NCBI GenBank assembly: GCA_009663005.1
Contig: VIGQ01001275.1
Location: forward strand, 1 to 18,625
DNA length: 18,625 bases
Reading direction: 5' to 3'
Source: Actinidia chinensis
Lineage: Eukaryota; Streptophyta; Magnoliopsida; Ericales; Actinidiaceae
The position numbers and the translations under genes were made by a program. Below, piece after piece: positions 1 to 6,616 of this stretch; the stretch's first letter is position 1, and the number at the start of each line of letters is the position of its first letter. A model generated the notes under the pieces. It saw only the letters and a list, made by a program, of their open reading frames with translations. It did not search any database and was not told where the DNA came from.

Positions 1-1090
1 GGACTGTAAACAGTTTGTTGCTGTAAAATAGCACCTCTTTATTACCTTGTCAAACCTCTTTACTCTGCAAAAGTATGTAATTTAATTTTCCTGTCGAAAC
101 CACCGAAAGTTTGTATTTATTAGACTCATGTTTGGACAGGAGCGACAACGGGTTAACATCATACAACTCGATTTGAATAACCCTCTACACAATGGCTCAT
201 CATCTTGACTGGGATTAAACTCATTACCAATCAGATGAGCTTCATTTAAAAAAAAATTGGACATAACCGGACCAATTTCCTTCGGCAAAAAATTAGTTAT
301 GTGTTCCTATCTAAATAACATCATACCTTGTGTAAGTCAAATAACAACTAATAATTTTCTTTTCTTTTTTATTGATCAGCTATCTATATTTTACTAACTG
401 AAAATCCATAAAACTGGGATCTAAAAACGGGGACCAATTAAAACTTGAAGGCGAAATAATAAAAAAAAATCAATTTTACCTAATCCGTGAGTAAAGTAGC
501 CCACATTTACTGATAAGTGCCATAGGATTTGTGCATCAGTTTTGTTTATATTTCTTGACTCAGGTCAGATTAAGGCAATGTATTCATGTAAAAGAAGGAG
601 TTAACAGATCATTATGAGAACTGCCCGTGAATTGGATCGGCATGGGTAATCTTGTGTCACCAAGCACGATCGTCCAGTAAAGCCGATTAACTAACATAAA
701 AACCTCTTCATCCCTCAAAGTATTTTCTTTCCTTCCTTTCGTTGAAGAAAACTGCCTGTCAACGATGAAAATTCTATTCCGTCACACCAGATCAACCAAT
801 AAACTAATTACATACCAAACAATAATCACACAATCAAACGAAGAACTCCTTTACGAAAGAAGCGATAACCTCAGCTGATTCAAAGCCATCGCTCGGCTTT
901 CTTCTGCCTTAAGTGTCCCTCAGGCGACACAACAAGGTTCACGATTGCAATGACGTGAAATTCGAGCCCCCCTCTGTAGCGTGAAATTCGAACATATACA
1001 ATCTTAAGGGCTTTGGTGTTGGTGAGAAAAAACATAGAGGATTGTGATTTCCGGAAGATTCCTAACCAAAATTGGGGATCTATACAGAGC
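1..1090. other. Unassigned AT-rich DNA
   Basis: No gene, tRNA or mobile-element ends could be recognised. A 68-codon minus-strand open frame (82-288) has a mixed, protein-like composition but no recognisable domain or supporting splice signals. The 12-bp string CGTGAAATTCGA occurs twice, at 954-965 and 980-991, in a slightly more GC-rich patch. Decayed repeat or intergenic DNA is the simplest reading. Confidence 0.5.
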
Positions 1091-1262
1091 ATTGAAAAAA
1101 AAAAATTAAAAATCTCACAATCCATTGTGCTAGGGATGATCTACCAAGTGAGTAGTCTTCTTCTTCAATGCCACAATATTACTCATAGCCCCCCCTCACT
1201 CTCTCGCTTCTAGAATGCTTCTATCGATTTCTCTCTCTAGCATCTTCTTCTCTTTTATACTC
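1091..1262 (+). repeat. Direct repeat pair, copy 1
   Basis: This segment starts at an A-run and is followed by AATCTCAC, a GATCT-type core, a run of CTTCTTCTTC, the phrase CCATAGCCCCC, and a CT-rich end. The same order of phrases recurs at 1348-1510, about 255 bp downstream, with many point differences. The strand is given only to show that both copies point the same way. It is probably a fragment of a dispersed element or an old local duplication; the family is not recognised. Confidence 0.7.
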
Positions 1263-1347
1263 AAACATTAGGAAGACCATAAAGCAACCCAAAATCATTA
1301 CAAATATAGAATGTAATTGAGGTACTGTTAATGTTAATTAATACTCC

Positions 1348-1510
1348 ATTGTTGAAAAAAATAGAAATCTCACGAAGGATTGTGCTTGGGACGATCTTCC
1401 GAAGTTTGGTCTTCTTCTTCTTCAAGACCACGATTCTTACCCATAGCCCCCTCTCAGTCTAGACTGCTTCCACTGTTGATTTCCCTCTCTGTCTCCTTCT
1501 TCTAGTCTGC
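1348..1510 (+). repeat. Direct repeat pair, copy 2
   Basis: This is the diverged second copy of the repeat at 1091-1262. Shared landmarks are the leading A-run, AATCTCAC, ATTGTGCT, TCTTCTTCTTC, CCATAGCCCCC and the terminal CT-rich stretch. It ends next to a short GA microsatellite (1521-1533). No coding potential was seen. Confidence 0.7.
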
Positions 1511-1520
1511 GTTTGAGTAA

Positions 1521-1533
1521 GAGAGAGAGAGAG
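1521..1533. repeat. (GA)n microsatellite
   Basis: About six GA dinucleotides lie between the second direct-repeat copy and the A-rich block. Confidence 0.8.
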
Positions 1534-1536
1534 CGA

Positions 1537-2210
1537 CTAGCTGTATAAAGGGAAAAAACAGCTGTAAAAACAGAAAAAAAAATAGGAAAAATTAGTTGTA
1601 AAAAGAAAAATGAGGCTGCAAAAAGAAAAAAACGAGCTGTAAAATAGTAGAGAACAACTAGTTTTATAGCAAAACTCCATATAAATAATTATAAAAATAA
1701 AAAAGAAATAGAATAGAACAAGAAAATAAAAAATAAAAATGGTTAAAAAGTTAAAACAGAAAAAAAGGGAAAATAAAAAATCAAAATAAAAAAGGACAAG
1801 AAAAAAACAAAAAAGGAAGATAAAAAGAAAAAAGTACATAAAGGAAAAAAAAAAAAAACCAGATAAACATATATACAAAGATAAAACGTAAAAAATAAAA
1901 TAGCTAAAAAAATTAAAAAAAAAAGAGAAAGAAAAAGAAAAGGCAAAGAAAAAAATAGAAAAATACAGATAGAACATAAAATAAAAAATATAATAAAAAC
2001 AAAAAAAAATCACAAATATATATATATATAAAAACAAAAAAAATAGATAAAACAGAAAAAGATAATAAAAAAGAAAAAAAAGAAATTAAAAAAAATAAAA
2101 AAATAAATAGAAATGGAAGGTAAAAAAAATAGAAAAGTACATAACATTTAAACATCAGAAAAAAATTAAATTAAAAAAAATAAATAGAGAAGAAGATAAC
2201 ACAATATAAC
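1537..2210 (-). repeat. A-rich low-complexity block
   Basis: Almost pure A on the + strand, with scattered G, T and C and an embedded AT dinucleotide run (2016-2030). Read on the minus strand it resembles the T-rich blocks on the right of the window: runs of T broken by CTG, CTA and ATC, with a TA microsatellite followed by TTTGT. Long minus-strand open frames here translate to F/L/S/Y-rich strings and are products of composition, not genes. The early part carries AGCTGTAAAA-like phrases at 1538, 1560 and 1634, hinting at a decayed short tandem unit. Confidence 0.8.
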
Positions 2211-2754
2211 AGTATTTGATGATGGTTATAAATGGGGGGTTTCTCCCATAAAGAACTATGAGGCTCTTAACCAAATACAACATATCACATACAAAATAAA
2301 AAGAAAAAAAATTAATAACAATACCTATACAATCTTTAACAAATACGATCATATCACTAACCCCACAAAAAAAAAAAACTGTAATTTTTTTATTAAACGA
2401 CATTATTATCTCTGGGAATGAGAAATTTTTATCATTACTCTCAATTCATAAGTTCACTGCCAGAACAATACCTTAAATTTCCAAGTTCTCACCATTGCAT
2501 CGTATCACAGAAATAAAGGGGGGAAAAGTAAACCTGGTTCGGATGAAAGATATCTAGCCTATGAATGAAGGGGCAATTCGGGACAACGGGACTATAATAG
2601 TGAAATTGGTTCGGAGGATTATATGGGGTTGAAAAAAAAAAAACTTTTGTGGAAGTATGGCACGTTAGGATAATTGGGGTTAATTGTTCTATGTGGAGAG
2701 AAAAATTACGTTATTATCCCATACATAATTTATTATAAAATATATTTTGGGCCC
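2211..2754. other. Unassigned AT-rich DNA
   Basis: Nothing supportable was seen. There is an open frame on the minus strand (2155-2403) with no recognisable domain, and an A-run at about 2632-2643. The 2520-2700 part is G/T-richer and more complex but has no gene signal. Confidence 0.5.
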
Positions 2755-3305
2755 TATAAAAACATCACTAATTTGTCATAAATTTTAAAATTTTAACCTC
2801 CCGCTAAAACTAAGTTCTTTGTATTTTTGATCTGATTGAATATAAGTTTTAATCAATTTTGACCTCCACAAAAATTAGTAATTTTGTTCATAATTTTTTA
2901 ATTTCTATAATGTTGACCCCGCTGAATATAAGTTCTTTCAATTTTTAACTTGCTGAACATAAGTTTTCTTCAAATTCACTCAGATTAGCTAATATTTTTT
3001 TTGTTAATTAGTTAGTGATAACTTCAAAATTCTTTCTTTATATCATGTTGCCAATAACAACTCACAAATATAACTTTGCTATAACTTTTTATCAAAAATG
3101 ACTAATTCCATTAGATAGAAGAGGTATAAAAACGGAGCACGTGGACTACTTATGCTAGACACGAACTATGCCTACAATATCTCCATTGGAGTGCTCCAAA
3201 ATCTCATTTGTAAGGGGTGTAAAAAGTACTTGGCTTTTTTAATACCATGACAAAAATAGGGGGCTAGTTTAAGCCTTTGATTAGACCAGCGCTATATTTT
3301 AGAAT
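2755..3305 (+). repeat. Large dispersed repeat, copy A
   Basis: Diverged copy of the sequence at 4220-4920. Shared landmarks run in the same order: CTGAATATAAGTTCT units, TTAGTTAGT, TCACAA, TATAACTT, AAAAATGACTA, TTCCATTAGA, CGGAGCA-GTGGACTACT, GAACTATGCCTACAAT, CATTGGAGTGC, GGGGTGTAAA and GATTAGACCA. The left part (2793-2975) contains degenerate ~31-bp subrepeats. The near-palindrome TTGGAGTGCTCCAA lies at about 3186-3199. It is probably a non-autonomous transposable-element fragment; no coding capacity was seen and the family is not recognised. Confidence 0.75.
2793..2975 (+). repeat. Degenerate ~31-bp subrepeats in copy A
   Basis: Phrases of the type TTGACCCCGCTGAATATAAG recur with starts near 2793, 2827, 2858, 2913 and 2944. 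They match the three regularly spaced units at 4285-4377 in copy B. Confidence 0.6.
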
Positions 3306-3690
3306 TTTCGTATTAAACTAAACTTTCTGAAATATGAAACACTAAGTTCTAAACACAACAAATTTACAATTCAAAGGGGTTCCAAAACTTTTACCATCAT
3401 TTTCGCCGATACTTTTATTAGAAGCAAAGAAATAAATATAAAGAACAACGTTTGCACGATTAATTATAGGACATTAAATAATATAACACCATATTAAAGT
3501 GAGATATATTTGTCAAAATAATATTATTCTCCATCATGTAGCATTTAAAATAATATGTGGGTAAATATTTTTTTCTTACCATTTTCACTTTTGATCGTAT
3601 TTTTCACAACTAATCAAATGAACACATTATGAAACAATTTCTTATAATGTGATCAGTTGTTGAATTATTTAAAACAAATAAAAAATAATA
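3306..3690. other. Unassigned AT-rich DNA between repeats
   Basis: This stretch has no counterpart after copy B. It holds no recognisable gene. An imperfect inverted repeat lies at 3607-3658. Confidence 0.5.
3607..3658. repeat. Imperfect hairpin
   Basis: CACATTAT (3623-3630) pairs perfectly with ATAATGTG (3644-3651) around a 13-nt loop. Outside it, CAACTAAT (3607-3614) pairs with ATCAGTTG (3651-3658) with one mismatch and a 7-nt bulge. It could be a MITE remnant or chance in AT-rich DNA. Confidence 0.45.
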
Positions 3691-3925
3691 GGTGTCCAAC
3701 TGGCGCGCCGGAGTGATTTTTGGGAACGGCTAGAAATCAAGTTGGCTTTGGTAGTTTGTGATCTCGTTATTTTTTTCCCCAAGAATAAAACAATAAATGT
3801 AAAAAAAAAGAGAGGCTATCAGTGGGATAAGGAAAAAAAAATACGAGTGGAAATATGCAGATCGAATGGTAATGGTTATATATTTTTTCCTTACTTGGAG
3901 AGGTTATATTTTTTTCTTATTTAAT
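3690..3925 (+). repeat. Diverged tRNA-like SINE-type unit (isolated copy)
   Basis: The head ACTGGCGCGCCGGAGTGA, the middle GGCTAGAAATCAAGTTGGC and the T-run at about 3771-3776 align in order with unit 4 of the tandem array (GCTGGCGTGGCCTAGTGG, GACTAGCAATCAGATTGGC, T-run). Just upstream, AAAAATAATAGGT also matches the sequence in the tail of unit 4. The tail has two Pol III-terminator-like T-runs followed by CTTACTTGGAGAG and CTTATTTAATGGACC, again like the array tails. The A box is degraded and no B-box match remains, so it is probably inactive. Confidence 0.55.
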
Positions 3926-3949
3926 GGACCAAACCCAACCAAAATCTTC

Positions 3950-4072
3950 CCTAATTTTTTTTCCAATCCCACCAAATCTGCCTACACACAGTCCTCTCTC
4001 CTCTTTTCTTCTCCTCATTGTGATTGCAAAAGCAGTTGAAGCTTGAGGTCTCAAGGCCTTGTTCCTTGTGAT
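3950..4072 (+). promoter_or_regulatory. CT-rich leader-like stretch
   Basis: A C/T-rich run with little G, of the kind seen around plant transcription starts (Y-patch), covers about 3960-4018 and precedes a short open frame at 4073. No clear TATA box is placed correctly. It could equally be part of a repeat. The position relative to the tRNA-like unit mirrors the arrangement at 5765-5933. Confidence 0.25.
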
Positions 4073-4159
4073 ATGAATCAGTCCATCGAAGAACACATAC
4101 GGTTCTCGTGGAATCAAAGTCCGCCAAGGGCTTCAGGTCAAACGGGAGGAGTAGAATGA
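4073..4159 (+). CDS. Candidate 28-codon small ORF
   Basis: This ATG-to-TGA frame begins MNQSIEEHIRF and ends in SGQTGGVE. It sits directly after a CT-rich leader-like stretch and has more balanced codon use and composition than its surroundings. There is no recognisable domain, no second member in the window and no splice-site support, and the opposite strand is also open over the same bases. It could be a real micro-ORF, a first exon of a decayed gene, or chance. No function is proposed. Confidence 0.15.
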   Translation: MNQSIEEHIRFSWNQSPPRASGQTGGVE

Positions 4160-4284
4160 GTGAAGTTGGAACTTGAAGGTTTACATAGGTGGATAGTATG
4201 GGCACACTATAGAAAGGGGGTTCTGATAATTTTAATCTTATAAAAAATTAGTAATCTACCTTAAATTCTTTAAATTTTACAATA

Positions 4285-4377
4285 TTGACTCAGCTGAATA
4301 TAAGTTCTGGCAAATTTGATCCTGCTGGATATAAATTTTGACAAATTTAACCCCACTAAACTTAAGCTTTAGCTCTG
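4285..4377 (+). repeat. Three ~31-bp tandem subrepeats in copy B
   Basis: Units at 4285-4315, 4316-4346 and 4347-4377 share the frame TTGAyyC-GCTGrAtATAAryTyT. The third is followed by CTCTGTCCCT. The same units in copy A are more degraded. Confidence 0.7.
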
Positions 4378-4674
4378 TCCCTAAGTAAAAGTCCTCTGAA
4401 TCGTATTCTAGTCTAATTATCCTCCAAAAACGTTTGACGTAACCATGATTGTTTTTAAGGAGGTGAGTAAAAACATTTTACTCAGGTTTACTAATATTTT
4501 TTTTAGTTAGTTATTAGGAATATCTACAAAATTATTCATATGATGTTACCGATAAACACTCACAATTTCACTTTGTTATAACTTCGTCATAAAAATGACT
4601 ATTCCATTAGAGTAAAGGTTAAACAAAACGGAGCATGTGGACTACTAATATTAGACGTGAACTATGCCTACAAT

Positions 4675-4816
4675 CAAGGCGGACCCCCCAAGCTCCACTG
4701 GGCGTAGCCTAAGGGAGCCCACCCATTCATCCCCTTGCCATACCTGCCCATGCCACCCCAGCTCTGCCCCAGCCGCTATCTCAGCCACCCCATCCTAAAT
4801 CCTAGCTCCGCCCTTG
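4675..4816. mobile_element. Short TIR transposon (MITE-like) nested in copy B
   Basis: The 142-bp segment is markedly GC-richer than its surroundings. It begins CAAGGCGGAC, and its other end read in reverse begins CAAGGGCGGAG, giving imperfect terminal inverted repeats. It is flanked by CTACAAT (4668-4674) and CTACAAC (4817-4823), a near-perfect 7-bp target duplication. Copy A has a single uninterrupted CTACAAT (3172-3178) at the matching place, i.e. the empty site. The target size and ends best suit a hAT-type non-autonomous element, but the superfamily is inferred. No transposase is encoded. Confidence 0.7.
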
Positions 4817-5000
4817 CTACAACAGTTCATTGGAGTGCGCCAAAAACTCTTTGTAGGGGTGTAAATACATGCTAAAAGTAGAAGTAGCTTAATTTTGATT
4901 AGACCATTGTTGTACTCTAGATTTTTTTTTTCCTCCTTAATGGAGCAAGACAAGCGATAAAATATAAGAATTAAAAAGTTAATAATACAATTGGGTGTTT

Positions 5001-5149
5001 GCTGGCGGTTGTTATGCATGAGTGGAGATTGGATTCAGATGCGTGTTCGAAATCTTCGCGGTCAAGGTCAAAGTGTTTTTTTTTCTTACTTGGGACCAAG
5101 CTCAGAAAATAACTGAATATAATAATTATCCAAAAGCGTTATAGCATCT
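5001..5149 (+). repeat. tRNA-like unit 1
   Basis: The head starts GCTGGCGGTT. A degraded B-box-like GTGTTCGAAATC lies at 5043-5054, and a nine-T run at 5076-5084 is followed by the shared CTTACTTGGGACCAAG tail. The A box is not intact. Confidence 0.6.
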
Positions 5150-5238
5150 GCTGGCGTGGGGTGTGGTTGTGCGCATGACTAAAACATGTTGGCCACTGCC
5201 GTTTGCGGTTCTCAAAATCATTACAAACCTACACGGTC

Positions 5239-5277
<39 letters not shown>

Positions 5278-5343
5278 CTTACTTGGGACCAAGCCCTAAA
5301 TACTGTAAATATAATAATATTTCCTAAAACGATAGCACATACA
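5150..5343 (+). repeat. tRNA-like unit 2 with 35-T run
   Basis: The head GCTGGCGTGG is followed by GGCCACTGCC and a damaged B-box-like GCGGTTCTCAAAATC. The T-run has grown to 35 (5243-5277), making this unit the longest apart from unit 4. The tail GGGACCAAGCCC is conserved. Confidence 0.6.
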
Positions 5344-5499
5344 GCTGTCGTGGCGTAAGTGTTTATGCTCTTGACTCGCACAGATTTGCAGTTGCGTTCG
5401 AATCTTTGAATAACGTCAATAATTTTTTTCCTTACTTGGGGACCAAGCCCAGAAAATAACTGTCAATATAAAACAACTTCCTAAAATGATACACAAACA
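5344..5499 (+). repeat. tRNA-like unit 3
   Basis: Head GCTGTCGTGG, B-box-like GCGTTCGAATCT (5394-5405), a seven-T run at 5423-5429 and the shared tail. The A box is partly preserved (TGGCGTAAGTG). Confidence 0.6.
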
Positions 5500-5715
5500 G
5501 CTGGCGTGGCCTAGTGGTTAATGAGAGTGACTAGCAATCAGATTGGCACTGCCAGCTGCGGTTCAATTCTTGGCGGTAACGGCCTTTTTTTTTTCCTTAC
5601 TTGGGACCTCCTACGCCACTGGTCCACCTTTTCGTGCCCAGAAAATAAATGTATAAATATAAATAAAATTTCTAAAAAATAATAGGTATTCTTTTTCTTA
5701 CTTAATGGAGAGAGA
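5500..5715 (+). repeat. tRNA-like unit 4, best-preserved Pol III promoter
   Basis: The A box TGGCCTAGTGG (5507-5517) fits the TRGYNNARNNG consensus fully and starts 8 nt into the unit. The B box GGTTCAATTCT (5560-5570) has one mismatch to GGTTCRANNCC, and a ten-T run follows at 5585-5594. The A-to-B spacing and the GACTAGCAATC segment recall a class II (serine-type) tRNA. The tail carries an extra ~28 bp after GGGACC. Whether it is transcribed cannot be seen; no intact cloverleaf is claimed. Confidence 0.65.
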
Positions 5716-5764
5716 GCACACGCAAAACCTACTTTGTAGAGAGAAATCGGAAAAACCTGACCAC

Positions 5765-5933
5765 AGACGCACATAACCCATTCTTCTCCCCCCTCTCGTC
5801 TATCTTACTCTCTCCCTAAAAATCAGACCCTCCCATCCCATTCCCATTCTTCAACCTCCACACTAGCTGTAATTTTATATTTGTAGTTTAAGAGTATATT
5901 ATACATATTATACTTATATATCGGTCGTCGTAC
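5765..5933 (+). promoter_or_regulatory. Candidate promoter and 5' leader
   Basis: A strong CT-rich stretch (about 5783-5855) of the plant Y-patch type is followed by AT-rich TATA-like words (5893-5922, including TATATAT). Then there is an abrupt switch to GC-rich DNA with an ATG at 5934. This is the clearest gene-start-like transition in the window. The transcription start cannot be fixed from sequence: the Y-patch would put it upstream of the TATA-like words. Confidence 0.35.
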
Positions 5934-6020
5934 ATGGAAGGGTCCACGACGAACGGATGCGGCATGAGCTCGCCGGGAGGCGTACCTTGGCTCGAAGTCA
6001 GTCCCCGGGTCTATCAGTAA
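5934..6020 (+). CDS. Candidate first coding exon or small ORF
   Basis: An ATG at 5934 opens a frame beginning MEGSTTNGCG and continuing SSPGGVPWLEVSPR. It runs to a stop at 6018-6020 if unspliced (28 codons). A weak donor-like GT at 6009 would close the exon exactly in phase 0 after 25 codons. The 75 bp are far more GC-rich than the flanks, and the following DNA (TTTGATTGATTT, GAATTTGCGAG) reads like a typical plant first intron. A second in-frame Met is at codon 11. I do not recognise the protein and cannot identify its next exon securely. Alternatives are an upstream ORF in a leader or a decayed gene start. Confidence 0.3.
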   Translation: MEGSTTNGCGMSSPGGVPWLEVSPRVYQ

Positions 6021-6259
6021 TTCATTTGATTGATTTCTATTGAATTTGCGAGATCGGTTCAATTTCATTGAATTTCTGTGAATTTTTGAGTGCATTTGAG
6101 TCTATTACTGTAATTGGGTAATGTGTCTGTTTTTTTCAATTTCATTTACTTTTCTATTTTCACTCTTTTCTGTGCATTTCAAGTACATTTTGAGTGGATT
6201 GGTTTGTGATTTGGTAAGGGGGGGGGGTGTGTTGATTGTTTTCATGTTCAGTGTTTGTT
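6021..6259 (+). other. Intron-like T-rich DNA
   Basis: T-rich on the + strand, following the first-exon candidate. It contains a G-run (about 6219-6227) and ends with TTTTCATGTTCAG, a good acceptor-like sequence at about 6247-6259 or slightly before. No separate coding signal was seen. Confidence 0.3.
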
Positions 6260-6441
6260 GCAAAGATTGGAAGAACCGCCACGGTCAAAAAACTGAACCA
6301 CAACAGCCAGATGGACCGGGTTTTGTGGTTCCACCCATTTTTTGGACAGCCTACTCAATTTATCTCTATCCAATTCAGCAACACCCATTCCCTCAAGAAT
6401 AGGTGGTTCGTCTTCGAGTTCTGTGGAACACGATCATTGGA
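6260..6441 (+). pseudogene. Exon-like segment with GTAAGT donor
   Basis: A 5' AG preceded by a T-rich run and a canonical-looking donor (GTAAGT, 6442-6447) bracket the segment. One frame is open across it and includes KIGRTATVKKLNHNSQ and later QFSNTHSLKNRWFVFEF. A second frame is open to 6402. The overlap with the paired repeat and the stop differences between the two copies suggest transposon-derived or decayed sequence rather than a functional exon. No family recognised. Confidence 0.2.
6261..6425 (+). repeat. Paired element, copy 1
   Basis: This segment aligns in the same orientation with 8171-8334. Shared phrases in order are CAGATTGGA-type start, CAAAACTGAACCA, GGAT-GG, TGTGGTTCC-like, CCTACTC, TTTA-TC-CTAT-CAAT, CAGCAACACCCATTC and CTCAA-AAT. 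It contains the inverted repeat GAACCACAA (6295-6303) and TTGTGGTTC (6323-6331). It could be a dispersed element (the GAACCAAACC-type words are common in plant repeats) or a duplicated exon. Open frames cross it in two phases, but the homologous frame is broken. Confidence 0.6.
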
Positions 6442-6496
6442 GTAAGTCCACCCTGGGACTTGAGTGTAATTTACTTATCTTGTTCTTTTATTAAAG

Positions 6497-6616
6497 AACA
6501 TTGAATCAATTGGAACTTGGGCAGCTGACAAGGGAGGAGGTAGGAAGAAGGGGCAGGGTGGGCCAGTCAAGCTCATCTCGGAGGGTGGTTACAAGTATAG
6601 GCATGTAGTTGGTTAA
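6497..6616 (+). pseudogene. Exon-like open frame without start codon
   Basis: After an AG at 6495-6496 a 39-codon frame reads NIESIGTWAADKGGGRKKGQ and continues with GGPVKLISEGGYKYRHVVG before tandem stops (TAA TAA). The Gly/Lys/Arg-rich composition is protein-like and unlike the flanks, and it has no ATG. The upstream interval to the GTAAGT at 6442 is 55 nt, short for a plant intron. It could be a 3' coding exon of a broken gene or chance. No function proposed. Confidence 0.2.

Larger units (their letters stand above)
4220..4920 (+). repeat. Large dispersed repeat, copy B
   Basis: Second copy of the repeat at 2755-3305 in the same orientation, about 1.45 kb downstream. It is longer for two reasons: a GC-rich 142-bp insertion at 4675-4816, and extra sequence at about 4370-4470 after the 31-bp subrepeats. 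The shared part ends with GATTAGACCA and a TCTAGATTTT-type phrase, after which the tRNA-like array begins. Confidence 0.75.
4921..5715 (+). repeat. Tandem array of tRNA-like SINE-type units
   Basis: Four consecutive units start with GCTGGCG- or GCTGTCG- at 5001, 5150, 5344 and 5500. A headless tail lies at 4921-5000. Each unit has a tRNA-like head, a T-run, then a conserved tail CTTACTTGGGACCAAGCCC, AGAAAATAACTG, ATATAATAA and TTCCTAAAA before the next head. Unit lengths are 149, 194, 156 and about 215 bp. Because the sequence between T-run and next head is conserved, these are tandem repeats of one unit rather than independent insertions. Confidence 0.75.

Noticed and set aside
82..288. 68-codon minus-strand frame with mixed composition
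   Set aside because: No splice or promoter support, no recognisable family, and this length is expected by chance in an 18-kb window.
1537..2403. Long minus-strand open frames rich in F, Y and L
   Set aside because: Same compositional artefact on the opposite strand over the A-rich block.
3742..3924. 60-codon + frame over the isolated tRNA-like unit
   Set aside because: It lies inside the repeat unit and is rich in residues from A- and T-runs; no coding support.
2913..4377. Resemblance of CCGCTGAATATAAG-type words to the start of large-subunit rRNA (CCGCTGAxTTTAAGC)
   Set aside because: Only about a dozen bases agree, they recur as 31-bp subrepeats, and nothing else of rRNA follows.
5500..5585. 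A functional nuclear tRNA gene
   Set aside because: A and B boxes are present, but a full cloverleaf with matching acceptor stem is not visible and the sequence is one of several diverged repeat units.
4921..5715. CRISPR-like array
   Set aside because: Units are 149-215 bp, diverged along their whole length, contain T-runs, and no cas genes are present; the context is eukaryotic.
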